Positions 23,126-34,809 of a stretch of DNA of 64,000 nucleotides are shown piece by piece (position 1 is the first letter of the stretch; each line of letters opens with the position of its first letter). Source of the DNA: Aquatica leii. Lineage: Eukaryota; Arthropoda; Insecta; Coleoptera; Lampyridae. Location of the stretch: assembly GCA_035610365.1 (NCBI GenBank), contig CM069432.1, forward strand, positions 263,497,177 to 263,561,176, written 5' to 3'. Made by a program: the position numbers and the translations under genes. Below the pieces are notes generated by a model. It was not told the DNA's origin and searched no databases. It was given only the letters and a program-made list of their open reading frames with translations.

Positions 23126-23737
23126 AGCTGGAAAAGAACAAATAACACGACAGAAGGAATACAGAATATGTATTTATTTTATCACAGACAATAATTCCAA
23201 AGAAGATGAAGAAGGTACATTAATATAAATTTTCCAAACATTAATACGTAGGTCGAATCAAATATTAGTTGCGCCGTATACTGGGCAACACACCGTACAA
23301 TAAACTGACTCTGTCAATCTAAAGTAAAGGAAAAGTATACAATAAAACAATTTTAACCTTCGAGACTCAACGCGCACTTCATATGAGTTTGTGAAGCACA
23401 AAATAATCTGATTATTAATTGTATTAACCTAACATGCACGTACGGTCAACAATCGACATGACCACCAAAATACAAATCGTAAAGTTTGAAATTGTAATAC
23501 TCACAGTTAGGTATTATCCAGCAGGGGATTAGCTAATTTTGTACTTGAGTTACCTGAATCGTAATATTAAATCCAACCCAAACAAACATACAACGTTAGC
23601 ACAAATAAAGTTCCCCTTTAGCATCCAATCATTTCCCTTCGACTTAGAATAATTTATCGTAGCAGCTCTTCTCAAAAGAGGTACAATACTAAAGGTTTTC
23701 AACCCTTGACGGTGTAAGTAGTTACGTTTCAATAACG

Positions 23738-23745
23738 TGACGTCA
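23738..23745. promoter_or_regulatory. CRE-like palindrome TGACGTCA in LTR-B
   Basis: A perfect CREB/ATF-type site sits in the context 'acgtgacgtcatggaaatg'. The same word in the same context is kept at 27586-27593 and 43461-43468, and degenerately near 44211. It lies in the presumed promoter half of the LTR, but no factor binding can be shown from sequence. Confidence 0.45.
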
Positions 23746-24071
23746 TGGAAATGTTCCCAACTATTCCACCTGTTTGTTATCTTCACTGATAACGGTAAAC
23801 GTGTGGTGGGTACCGCCGCAGACAATTAGCACAGAATCAAATTAAACTCACAATAAAAAGAAATCTACCAACTTACCCCGATTAAGCTTTCACAAATTCA
23901 TTCGAATATTCGGGTGAAATGATCTAAAGGTGAAAGCTCGTCGATGATCTTACAGAAAGTGAAACAAAATATGCTGTCTAAAATTTGACATCTCGACGAA
24001 TCAAGTGACGAATTCTATACTTGAAGCAATTTTTATACTCAAAAATTGATCTACCAACTTTTAACATAACA

Positions 24072-25669
24072 AATTCCTCCCAGCAACATAAACACCTGGG
24101 AAGTGGACACTAGCTAAAGTCAAGAATAGAAATTTAGGCATACGCAAAAGACAGATCTCTGTGTCCAAAAGCCGCATAAAGCGGAATGATACTCCAAAGA
24201 ACCAAAAACTCCAACCAACAGAAGCGAAGTGTCAGAACAGGTACTTGTTGAAAGTCGATATCAGTCGTTACAGTATAGAACAAGAGAACTACGCAGTCCC
24301 ATAGACCTCACTGACGGACAATACTAAAAAAACCAAGAGAAGAAAGAAGTTTAGACCACAGTCAAGGACAACGCCCTAAAATCCCTTGAAACCCAAACCC
24401 ACAAATACAAATCCAACCGTAAATATAAGTCCCCAAAGCTAGCTAAACTAAAGAAGTAAAAAGACATCAAGGTATTTATCAAATCTTGAATTATGATATG
24501 CGGATTTAGAAGAAACGTAAAAAAAAACTAATGCAGTTGTGTCCAAAAGTCGTCAACAGACAATATAAGATTCTTCCACCATCTCAAGCAAAAAGAAGAT
24601 TCTGATTAAAGGTCGACTACCAAAAAAGCAGAGAAAAAAGTCAGTAATCCAAGAGTCACAACCACAAAGTTACCAAAAAGCTAAACACTAAATGAATGCC
24701 AATCCAAGAGAAATCCAAACCGCAAAACCAAAAAAAAAGAAATAAAAAGTAAGAATAAATAAGAGGGAATAAGAAGCTTCACTTGCTAATCGAACGTCGT
24801 GAGTCAAAACTCGTCGTGTTGAAATGTCACATTGGAACGTAAATGCCGAAGAACGGATTAGAATATTCCAAGAGCAAAAGAAACCCAAAGAAGAGAAATA
24901 TCCTAACGGTGACTGACAACATCAAAAATTCCGACAAAGCGGAAGTACAGAGTACAAGGAGCGACGTTGCAGTCTATTCCAAGCTCCAAACCAAGCACAA
25001 TAAGACAAAACCCACTAAGCCCAATCAAGCAAGAGAAGTAACTGAGAAAGAAAAGAAACATAGTTGCCGTGAACACTAAAGAAGGAAGTTACTAAAAAGA
25101 AAAAAGAAAGTTCTCAAACAAAAAAACTAAGATAAAAGAAAAAAGCAAAAGAGCCAATTGCCTTAAAGGCGAATCTTCAAAACAGAAAGAAAAAGAAAAA
25201 AAAACGAGTAGTAAGGAAGGCAAGAAAGGATGAAAAGAGACAGACCGAGAAAAGTAAGTCTAGAGATTCTTATGTGCAACTAACTACCGAAGAGGTGAAC
25301 CATAGAGGATCAAAAAGAAGGAACACCGGTTTGCATATAGAAAAGATAGGTAGGCCCAAAGAAGAAAAAAATGAAAAGTAGAAACGATAAAAGATAGAGA
25401 AAGACGATTCGTTTTTTTCCCCGTAGAAGAACGAAAAGAGAGACAATTCTACGGTGCCCATCTAACCGCCCTAAATATAAAGAAAAAGAAAGAGAAAAGA
25501 AAAAACACCACAGTAAGTCATAGAACGAAAGCGTACTAATTGCTGTTCCAAATTGTAAAATATACTTCAAGACTTTAATGGCGACGGGCGGAATAGAAAA
25601 CTCAAAAAAAGAAAAAACCAAATCCAAAAGCAGAAAAGAGAATTCTATAGATGACGTACCAATCATTCG
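24072..25669 (-). mobile_element. Internal region of the LTR-B element, strongly decayed
   Basis: The first part (24117-24450) matches the internal regions at 10871-11965 and 57520-58550. From about 24500 the plus strand is extremely rich in AAG/AGA, giving long open frames on the minus strand by base composition alone. No protease, RT or integrase motif was found in this copy. Confidence 0.5.
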
Positions 25670-25835
25670 CATATTTTCGTGAAATGATCTAGATGTAAAA
25701 GCCGTGTTGGGCGTAAAAATACAGAGCTCGTCGATGATCTTACAAAAAGTTAAATAAAACATGCTGTCTAAAATTTGACATCTCGACGAAAGAGTAGGTA
25801 TGGGCGTGTCGAGGGATAAATTCTGTAACGTGTAA
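25670..25835 (-). repeat. LTR-B fragment
   Basis: The blocks 'gtgaaatgatcta', 'agctcgtcgatgatcttaca' and 'atgctgtctaaaatttgaca' repeat those at 23910-24030, which lie close to the end of the LTR-B copy. It is probably part of the other LTR of the same element, displaced by later insertions. Confidence 0.55.
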
Positions 25836-26748
25836 ATTCGTAATGGAGCGAAAATCCGCCTGATAGTTAGGCAACTTACCTTTAAAAGTGGGGAATACTC
25901 GACCTCGAGTTGTAATTGTCAAGTTATGCACGCAGAGGGCGCTCGAGAGTAGTCGGCCATCTACAAAATTCATTTTTATTTGTCGTTTTGCTGTGTAAGG
26001 GACGTGACAAAGTCGGATGGAAATCACTAATGAGTCCGATTAAACGTCCGATGCATCCAACAAAATATCTATGTATTTTGATGCAAAAATCGTAAAGTAG
26101 GTCTTTCGTCTTTCTTGCTTTTGGTTTCTCAATATCTGTTGGAATTTTCTTGCGAGCTCTGTCGAACTGAGTTATCTTGGAATCGCTGTACTTATGCAGT
26201 AATCAAAGTCGCAGAGTAAAGAATCCCAGTGGATTGATGGCGCTGTGCTACAGGTTGGGGATTTGAAGTATACGAGGTATTTATAGTATCGTTAAGCGTA
26301 CGTGTTGGAACCGCGAGGGACCACCAGACCTCGACTCATTTTCGTCCACGCGCTTCGGGGCCATGACTGCTGCTGTCGCTACATACGCTGCGGATTTATA
26401 TTAAGTGGAATCAGTCCGGACTTCGAATGTAAATTCATTTTTGTTTCGAACTTTGTCTTTGTACATCCTGTACAACTAGTCTACTACATTTACTTCTGTT
26501 TTAATTAAAATATTTAACGAACTTTTTGGATATGCGTAATTAGGTTTAATAATATTTAACGTCAATTTTACTACGATTCAAATAGGTTTAATTACGATGT
26601 TTAACAGACGCCTTAACGTAATGGTTTATCTATTTAATGATTATTTAACGCAACTTACAATTTTTTTTGTTCTTAACATAAAAGAAAATTTCAATTGTCA
26701 AGGGTAGAGATTTGGGAGCTCGAAACGTTTTGTTGTAAACTAATTGAA
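25836..26748. other. GC-richer stretch, unassigned
   Basis: No protein family match was seen. Around 26280-26420 a TATTTATAG box is followed by a GC-richer segment, which resembles an LTR promoter and leader, but there is no second copy in the window to support this. Confidence 0.3.
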
Positions 26749-27171
26749 TGACACTTTTATTACGGATCGTGAACTTGACGTCAAGGACCACGGGCGGTGT
26801 TACTTGTTTTAATACTCACGCGCGACCGCGGGTGGATATGCTACGGGTTACGGTAGCCGCGGAGATATACTTTAAATATTAGCGCTTTACTTATTGCTTC
26901 CAGAGTCTATTTTGGACCTGCTTTAATTTTATATTTATATGTTACAATTTTGTTGTGTGTTATGTAAGGTAATTGATTCTTTGATTATACCAGTGGCGTA
27001 ACCGTCGAATGGCTCTTTCCGTTCCGGAATTGGCTATTAATAGATAGATACTCAATAAATGGTTATTATTGATTCGTACTATATATTACTTTTGGGGGAC
27101 CTCGGGTCTAGGATCTTCTTTTCTCCTACCTAGGCTGTTTATCTTCGACAAAAATTCGAGAAGAGGTGGCG
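26749..27171 (+). repeat. Repeat D (candidate LTR)
   Basis: Related to 40217-40612, 41403-41798, 32640-32889 (inverted) and 56190-56470. Shared parts are 'aacttgacgtcaa', 'ccacggg', 'accagtggcgta' and a 'gggtctgggatcttctttt'-like stretch. It ends at AGGTGGCGCA, and TGGCGC is a common start of a primer-binding site directly after an LTR. Length (about 400 bp) and the TG start fit an LTR, but no coding region of the same element is attached. Confidence 0.5.
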
Positions 27172-27700
27172 CACTCGGGCAACACGTCGCACATCAAACT
27201 TTTACAATTAACGAAGGAATGACTTTACTTTCTTAAGTTAAATTTACAAGAATACGAAAATCAAAAGTCTAGAGAATCAAAGCGCACCAGATAAGAATGT
27301 GACACACAAAAATAGGTTTCAACATTAATTGTGATTACAACCTAGTATGTGCGTATGGCTATTCTAACAATCGACATGACCAACAAAATAGTACGCGTAT
27401 AAATAGAAAATGCAATCCTTACAGTTATGCATTATCCAGTAAGGGATTAACTAATTCCGTACCAGTATGACCTAAAACGTAATATGAAATTTGACACAAA
27501 TACGTACATACGGCGTTATCACAAGTAAATCTTGTCTTTAATTCATACGATAATTGAAGTATTCATCCTCTGGACTTCAATGACGTGACGTCATGGAAAC
27601 TTTACAAAAATCACAGGTGTTTTATCAGCGCCACCGATTAGGGTCACAGGTGGAGGGGTGGCGACCCGCCCGAACAACCTACCAACTTTTTAACATAACA
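27172..27700 (-). mobile_element. LTR-B, outer part (TSD AACA with 21259)
   Basis: From 'gggcaacacgtcg' onward this follows LTR-B (compare 42960-43868) and ends with TAACATAACA at 27700, followed by AACA. AACA also precedes the LTR-B start at 21259. If this is not coincidence, 21259-27700 is one element, with this as its 5' LTR in minus sense, later disrupted by repeat D. The CRE-like palindrome at 27586-27593 lies inside. Confidence 0.55.
27586..27593. promoter_or_regulatory. CRE-like palindrome TGACGTCA in LTR-B
   Basis: Same perfect palindrome and same 'catggaaa' context as at 23738 and 43461. Confidence 0.45.
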
Positions 27701-27704
27701 AACA

Positions 27705-28104
27705 GTAATTAGTACTCGCCTTCAGGCTAAGAAATTACCGGTTAACGAATAAGTCTTACGTTGTATTTAAAAATTGATCGCGTCTCGATAGTCAAGAACT
27801 TACTTTTCGCGACTGCGTGTACCTGTTAATGCTTGATCGACTTTGCTATATTTTTTTTAATTTGTTATAATTACTCTTTACTAAATCTTTTTATCTCATT
27901 GGAAAACATGAGTAGTAGTATACAATTTTAACAGTTGAATCGATTTGCTTTATGTGACCGTGTGTTCAATTAATTACATTTACTAAATTTATTTTTTTCT
28001 ATTGTAACAAAAAGTGGCAGTGTCTTTAATTAGTTGTATTTAAAATGCCCTGAATTTATTTTGTTATCGATAAAAAAATACAACTAATTCGTTACCTTCT
28101 CTCG
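27705..28104. other. AT-rich spacer
   Basis: Nothing recognisable was seen. Confidence 0.45.
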
Positions 28105-28365
28105 TTGATAGTTGTATTCTTGTCTCTTCTTCTTCTTTGACAGTGGGTTCATACGTACCTTTGATGTTTCCGAACCAAGGATTCTACAGGTACACACGGA
28201 ATGGGGCCTATTTTTTTCTTCTTAATATTTTATAGCATTGTCAACCACGTCCATTCACCGACATCTCAGCTAGCCGTGGTGGCGTGATTGCTACCAAATA
28301 GACCTTCTGGAAAAAAGGTTGGTTGCATATGTGTTATATGCAGTAATTTCAAAAGACAACATCTA
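28105..28365. repeat. Dispersed repeat E, copy 2
   Basis: Direct copy of the sequence at the left edge of the window. Common words include 'gtacctttgatgtttccga', 'gattcta', 'gacatctcag' and 'ggaaaaaaggttg'. The nature of the element is unknown. Confidence 0.5.
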
Positions 28366-29380
28366 AAAAAGTAAAATAAATAATAACTGTTGTAAAAATG
28401 GGTCTATACATCTTACTCTTTCTCATTTATACTCCTATAGTAGGTAAATGAAAATATTGTTAAATAGAAGTTCTACAGCAACAGAAACGTACAAAAATTT
28501 TGACATAACAAATACTAGAATAGTTAATTAGTACCAAGAATACAAAAACACTCAATTGTAGACGAATTGCTGACATATCAAAGGTTTGCATAAATCTTCC
28601 ATCATGATTGAATTCGACCATGATAACGTTTTTCTATTTCTGAAATACCTTGACGGATCTTTCCCCCTGTGCGTCACTCATCTTTCCCAAATTAACAAGA
28701 AAGAAATCCAAATCTGACCGCAAAAATCAACTCTGACCTACATTCGACATCCTAAATTTTTATAGTTTTTTTTTAGCAAATTACCTACGATATCTTAGTA
28801 GTTTAAACCTTCGTGTGATTATCGTACGTTTACTTTTGAGAAGGCCGCGGTATTTCCGCTTGTTTTGGACTATAACGTTTATTTACTTTTGACTTCATTT
28901 AATAATGTTAGTGTGTGATTTGAAAAGTTTTGGCGTAATTTCAATTTTATTTTCTAAGTATTTGTTGAGTGTTAATGCACTTAATATTCAATTGTCTTTG
29001 TTACCATAACTTTATTTAATGCGCTTTTTAAAATTGACTAGTTTTGTTCGTCATAAACACGTCGTTTCAGTCGTAAAGATTTGGATCGTTATTCAAAATT
29101 GCTTTAATTCAAAGTAAGCTCTGTTTATTTTAGTCATTTAGATTATTAAATGTTTTTTTATGTGGAATTTATTTTACGTCAAGCTTTCTTTTGCATTTTT
29201 ATTGAGTTCATTTGTTTCTTTGGTATCCATCTTGACAGATTTTACATCATGGTTTTGAGTATTTGGTAGGAGATGCAGGTATTAGGTACAAGAAAAATTC
29301 GTTTTGAGACAAGAGTACTTAATTAGACTCGAAAATAAAATATGGTAATGACGCGACCTCTCTTTGGAACTAAGTAAGGT
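28366..29380. other. AT-rich intergenic DNA
   Basis: Only short frames and no repeat partner in the window. Confidence 0.45.
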
Positions 29381-29389
29381 CTAACCAAC

Positions 29390-29760
29390 CTGATGGGTTT
29401 TTGGGCGAACAAGGACCTAGAAGCTAATTAGATCGTGCTCTTGTTTGGCGTCCACATCGATTTCGTGTTCTACATATTTTCTTGAGGTCTGCATTCTATA
29501 AGTTTCTGTGTCCATCTATCTCGTTTCAACTTACCTATGAGTCGCGCCCAGTTCCATCTCAGGGTCGTGTGATGTGATGTTCAGCATTCTTCTCTCCATA
29601 GCTCTTTTTGTTACTTGAAGCCTGTCTATGATCTCTGTGTTTAGAACTTACGTTTCAGTGGCGTAGGTTAATACTGGCAGCAGATATTGGTTGTAGGTTT
29701 TTGAATTTAATGCATCTGGTATATATGCCATAAACTACAATCTTCTGAATAAAAGAAATA
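29390..29760 (-). pseudogene. RTE-like non-LTR polymerase, C-terminal fragment
   Basis: The minus strand reads FNQYLLPVLTYATET, then IIDRLQVTKRAMERRMLNIT, then after a break WNWARLIGKLKRDRWTQKL. In RTE-type endonuclease-reverse transcriptases the thumb has the pattern L-P-V-L-T-Y-G-x-E-T-W followed by L-x-x-x-Q-R-A-M-E-R-x-M-L-G, then a segment rich in Trp and Arg. The order is right, but a block between the last two parts is deleted. It may belong to the same family as 20400-20745. Confidence 0.75.
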
Positions 29761-31210
29761 CAAAATTATAAGACATAAGGGGCATCATCTACCATGTTCA
29801 GATTGTGCATTTTAGAGTTAAAACTCTTACAAAAATTATTAATGGATATTACTAAAATGAAAACAAACAAACTAAAAAATCAGTTCAATAAAATCTATAT
29901 CAGCAGAAGTGGTTGAGTAGGCAACAACTTTTTCTTTTAAATTTTGTTATTCAAAAATAGAATAAACATAAACAAAATTACAATAACTGAAAAAAATCGT
30001 ATAAAACCTTGTTGCAATAAAGCGTTTACCTTTTATTTACTACTTCAATATACTTTAACGACTAAAGATAAGAGTACTGCATTTTAAAAACGATTTAAAC
30101 AACATAGTTTGTTGCTGCCATGCAATGTGTTTAAATTTAATAGTGCTTATCTAAATATTTTTGCACAATCGTTTTACAAGAGCTTGGCATTAATTTGATA
30201 GTCGATTTCGATTGGTTTAGGTTGTAAGAAACGTCATACCGAGCAACGTACAATACCGAGTTGAAATTTAAACGTTTCTTAGTTTGATGTTTAGAGAATT
30301 ACCTTTTTCAGAAACAAAAACTTTTTGTTACCTCTGTATAATTAAACATTAACGGTGTATATGAAGAATTCGTCGATGATATAACAGTATCAGCCTAAAG
30401 CTAAACGTGCCAAATTTACTTTATTTTAACAATGTGTAAGATGTATCACCAATAGTTTGTAACATATTGAATTTTCCGACACAAAAACCAAAGCAACAAA
30501 TTCAACTGAAAAAAGTAAATGCAATCGCGTTCAAACACTTTTTCCGAAACATATATTTTAAAGTTTAAAATTTTGTTTGTTCTTTATTAATGTTTATTTA
30601 AACATGTATAATATAAATGATTTAAACATTTTTAAATAATGATAAACGCAGTGTACCTTGTTACAATTATAACCAAATAAAAAAAGATCGACGCAAGAAC
30701 GCATTTATGTAAAATACCGCCTCTTACGCCGCGATTAGATTACAGTAGCGTACCTACGATTAGCTATACGTTGCAGTTTCTTAACACTATTTTTTTAATG
30801 TGCGATTATTTATTTCAAAAAATTGGTAGGTACTCTTAAATAGCCAACTGTGTCTTTTTAAAAAATATCGCATATTTAGTAGATAAGATAAACACGTGCG
30901 GCATCATAAATTTGTTCTTACAAACAACAAGTTCATGCTTTAAAAAGCTTGTTATTACAAATCATAATAACAAAATTATTCATATGTATGTATTTAAATT
31001 TAAAATGTTTTGCAATTATGACACACGCCGCTGGATTTTAAATTTCAACATATTCCTAAGTTTGGAGATAAAAGTTAACCAATGCAATTTTAGTTTCATG
31101 TCTTTTAACAGTCTTTTTACAATGCAGTTCATAGTGATTATTAAACGTGTGGTTTTCAATATATGATTATTTTGATAAGTATGTATGTATGCTAACAAAA
31201 ATGTTAGTAC
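29761..31210. other. AT-rich intergenic DNA
   Basis: Long low-complexity A/T stretches. A frame of 84 codons at 30912-31166 shows no domain and is probably chance. Confidence 0.45.
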
Positions 31211-31214
31211 TACC

Positions 31215-31985
31215 TTAGCTGCGCGAAAAATGATTGACGTTCTCAACTTGATGTGAGACTACGTCTCCTTCTTCTAAAAAGTCTGGTTCAGCATATTCTT
31301 TAGAAGAACTTAAATTATTTGTATTAAAATTTTTTTCTCAAGTAGGTTCTTCTGCTAATGCAGCTTCAGGAATATAGAAAAGATCATTAAGATTTTGACC
31401 GCTATCTTTGTTTAACAATATGGAACCCTTTCCATTTTCGATTAACTGAACGTCTCTGAATACCAATACAGAATTCTTTTTCGGATCGTACAATCGGTAC
31501 GCTTTAAATTCTAAACTATAACCTACGCAGATACACGGAGTTGCTTCGGTATCTAATTTTTTTCGTTTCTTGGCAAGAATATGTAAAAAAGCTTTATATC
31601 CGAAAATTTTGGTATGTTTCAAGGTTGGTTTTTTACCACTTCACAATTCTTCAGGAGTTTTTTCTACCCTCCTACTTGGTAAAAAATTGAGTACACTGGT
31701 TCAGCCCAAAACATATTTGGCAACCCTGCTCTAATTAATGAAGAACAAGCCTTTTTCATAATTAAACGGTTGAAGTTCTCGGTTTTTCCATTCTGTTCAG
31801 AAACGTAGGATACTGACGTTTGTTGTTGTATACCTGCAGTTTTAAATAGGTTTTCGATTTTTTTCCACTGTATTCTCCATCATTGTCTGTTCTAAAGGTT
31901 TTTATTTTCTCGCCTGTTTATGTTTCTGTAAAACTGTTAAATATCTTAAAATATTTGAAAACTTAACGAGAACGGTAAGTACCGC
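31215..31985 (-). pseudogene. Copia-type integrase fragment (broken)
   Basis: Integrase joins the retrotransposon cDNA to the genome. Read on minus, the region gives EKIKTFRTDNDGEYS (second catalytic Asp), then SVSYVSEQNGKTENFNRLIM with the catalytic Glu. LIRAGLPNMFWAEPV follows, then KTPEELWS, and then the open frame 31622-31338 with IFGYKAFLHILAKKRKKLD, CICVGYSLEFKAYRLYDP and VLVFRDV. This is the exact order of the Ty1/Copia integrase core and its C-terminal part. A stop at 31338 and frame breaks near 31640-31860 show decay. RT and RNase H were not found downstream. Confidence 0.85.
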
Positions 31986-31989
31986 AGTT

Positions 31990-32614
31990 TGCAAAGGTCT
32001 AAATGTTCCAACTCAAGTACTCTTGATGATGATGGTTACTCAAAATTTGAACAAGTATTAGAAAAGTCAATACCATGAACAACTTCATCTTTAAGAGGAC
32101 TAGTCAAATTTACATGTGTGCCACAAATTTAACTGTTTTTCAGAAAAAAATACTTAGCATGAACCATGAGGTGTGGTTGATAGACTGTCTATTTTAAACA
32201 TATTACCCCAAACCCAAATTTGAGAGTTTATGTGCACTTGTGAATAATTTTTTCAAAAATTTGTTATGTTAAGTGTTTTCGTGTGATGTTTGTACAGTAT
32301 AAAATTTATTCTGGGAACGCCCACTTTCCGCGTCATGGTCAATTCGTTAATGGTTGTCATCGAATCATCAATCGAAGAAAACTACTTTTCCGGTGACTGT
32401 GGTCCGGTTTGCATTTATGTTTCAACGTAAGTGCCCAACGAAATTTTGACATCTAATTATTCCCCCTCATCCATGGTATAAATGGGTGTAGCATTTTCGC
32501 TGCTTTGCAAAAATCTTCGTGGGGTAAGCATTAATTCATGTTTTTGTGATTTACTTAATCTTTCCCGTATTGTCATTAGCGGTTTCTGGATACCCACGCG
32601 TTATTCCATTAATG
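31990..32614. other. No recognisable gene
   Basis: Spacer between the Copia remnant and the left arm of the inverted repeat. Confidence 0.4.
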
Positions 32615-33266
32615 TGGACGACAACCGACCCTCACAAGGGAAAACAAAGATAGGAGTCGAATCGTCGTTGTTTACAAAATTTTTACTGCTCCTCTGGCAA
32701 CGCCACTGGTATAGTTATATTTATGACACAAATACGAAAACTACAAAACAAGTCTAAAGTGGACCATGAAAGCAGATATTTTAATATACCGCCGCAATTC
32801 ACTAACGGTAGCGTTATACGTCCGCGTACTTGATTTGATTATAATCCGCCCGTGGCATAGACGTCAAGTTCGCGAATCAGATAGTGACATGGGATGTATT
32901 ACCTGGTAACATCACAACAAACTTCGACGCGTACTTCCAATCTCTTTACATTTATTATAATGTTGAAATTAATGAAAGCTAAATAGTAATATTAAAATAA
33001 GTGACGGTTAAGTAATAATATTGTAAATGGAGCAACTATTAACAATATACTAAGCGCACATGACAATGAACTTTGTTCATAATTACATTAATTAATTCGT
33101 TACGTTAAACATTCTGACAATCGACGAACACAGTTAAATTGTTATAAGCGAGAAGCGATCCGAAAGTCCTCAACAGCACCGATCAAGTTACGGTCGATAG
33201 AACGTTCCTTCGCCGGTTTATTCAACGTAGAAATAATTTGAAAGTAAAACTCTGCCGCAATTAGAC

Positions 33267-34599
33267 TGTTACAAGCTTTAGGTCTTACGAACCTTGCACG
33301 GCCAACTCACACAGTCGGAGATAGGGGAGGTTCAAGGAAATTATACTTAAGGGCGCCAGATCAAATCCAAATTAGCACTTCTGCCTCGGTCACGACAGAC
33401 GGTCCAAACTTGTAACTAAATTTGAGGTTCGTAATCCTTGTTACTCTGATGTTCGAGTAGCCAAAATTTGTTAATAGGTAACGACAATTAAAAGAGAAAG
33501 GTATGTTGCCATAAAAGAAAGATTAACAAGTATAACAACTTTAATGTAGTAACATTGAAGATTAACAGGAGGATATTTAATTGCTCAATTCATAAATGCT
33601 ATAAAGACTAACAAGTATGATTAACAGGTGTAGAAACCTTAACTTAGCAACGTAAAAGATTAACAGGAGTATGTTTAATTTCTCAATTCAGAAATGCCAT
33701 ACATATCGGCAACACACAATGCATAGGTTAAATTACATCGAGATAGCGAAGCAAATTTCGTAATAAATATTGTCTGTCCACAGCATGCGATACACTCTAA
33801 ATGATAATTGAAATTACCTTATTGGTATGTAAACAGTAAACGTAATTACGGACATTAACATTAACCAAAGTTCTGTCAGTAACTTTTATGACAGCGAAGA
33901 AAAATTAATCAAATAAACTTACCCAAAATCCAATGTCCACTTGCGCGAAGAAAACGTTTTCCCCGCTAGCAGCCTGGAATAGATATTGAATAGCAAATCG
34001 TGTCACACAATAACTCACGAAGAATAGGAAGCTACAAAATTGTTAATAATAATACATTAAGTGTGATTAAGAACCCGTTGTATCGAATGCTGTTGGTTGT
34101 AATTACGAACAGATGGGCGATAACACAATCGACTGGTGTACAAGAAATAACCTCTCTCAAAGTAATGCTTGTCGAGACTTCGTTTTCGTTGTAGATAATA
34201 TGCTTTCCCAAAATCTTAAGCGTTCGGTAACGGTATTTCTCAATAATAATTATTCTTCATTATTCTTTATTGAAACGAACATGTGCTCAAAGCGTGGGGA
34301 AACGGCTATCAAATTAAGGAGAAATTACAAAATAATTCTAATAAAACGGAAGTAATTACTTTACCCTGTGACGACTCAATTATTTTACGAACGCAATGAA
34401 ATTATAATTTGATTTCCATTATTGAGGATGTCATTCGAAATTTCTTTAAGCCGCACAGGCCATTTTATGCAGTTGACAGCTTAACGATTTTGTCGTAAAA
34501 TGACAGTCAGAAGAAAAGATCGGCAGAGGGCGTCGAAACCGGAATCTAATTTTAATTCAATATACAGGGTACTCCGTTAGAAAAATTTTGCACGTAACA
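33267..34599 (-). mobile_element. Solo LTR, family LTR-A (TSD AGAC)
   Basis: In plus coordinates the copy runs from TGTTACAAGC to CGTAACA, 1333 bp. AGAC at 33263-33266 and at 34600-34603 is a perfect target duplication. The inverted sister arm at 39841-39870 lacks the LTR: the sequence passes straight from the 'aatttgaaagtaaa' part to 'cctctacttacgtaca'. The insertion therefore happened after, or on only one side of, the inverted duplication. Confidence 0.9.
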
Positions 34600-34639
34600 A
34601 GACCACCTCCACTTACGTACAGGGATATGCCATCAAAGA

Positions 34640-34775
34640 TGCATTACAGAAGCATGCCACAGAAGTTTAATTACAGAAGCATGTCATAGAAAGCTTAATT
34701 CCAAGAACATCCCACAGAAGCTTAATAACAGGAGTACGCCATAGAAGCTTAATTACCGGAAAACGTCATATAAGC
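34640..34775 (+). repeat. Short degenerate tandem repeat (~30 bp unit)
   Basis: Words of the type 'acagaagcatgccacagaagtttaatt' recur about every 30 bases (34645, 34675, 34705, 34735). The same array lies inverted at 39660-39830 in the right arm. Confidence 0.65.
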
Positions 34776-34809
34776 TACAGTATGTGCTGATTAGAAATAT
34801 ATCTGTGCG

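Larger units (their letters stand above)
21259..24071 (-). mobile_element. LTR-B copy with internal duplication and nested LTR-A
   Basis: The plus-strand start is TGTTACGCTGAG and the end is TTTTAACATAACA. In sense (minus) it is therefore TGTTATG...GCGTAACA, an LTR with TG/CA ends. The first part is present twice (21259-21600 and 21600-21766), and the second copy is interrupted by a complete LTR-A at 21767-23125. Just beyond 24071 the minus strand has GGGAGGAATT, a good polypurine tract, followed by internal sequence, so this would be the 3' LTR of a minus-strand element. Confidence 0.65.

Noticed and set aside
25310-25762. 150-codon minus-strand frame
   Set aside because: It arises from the AAG/AGA-rich plus strand, which has few stops in reverse complement, and gives a Phe/Ser/Leu-rich product with no domain.
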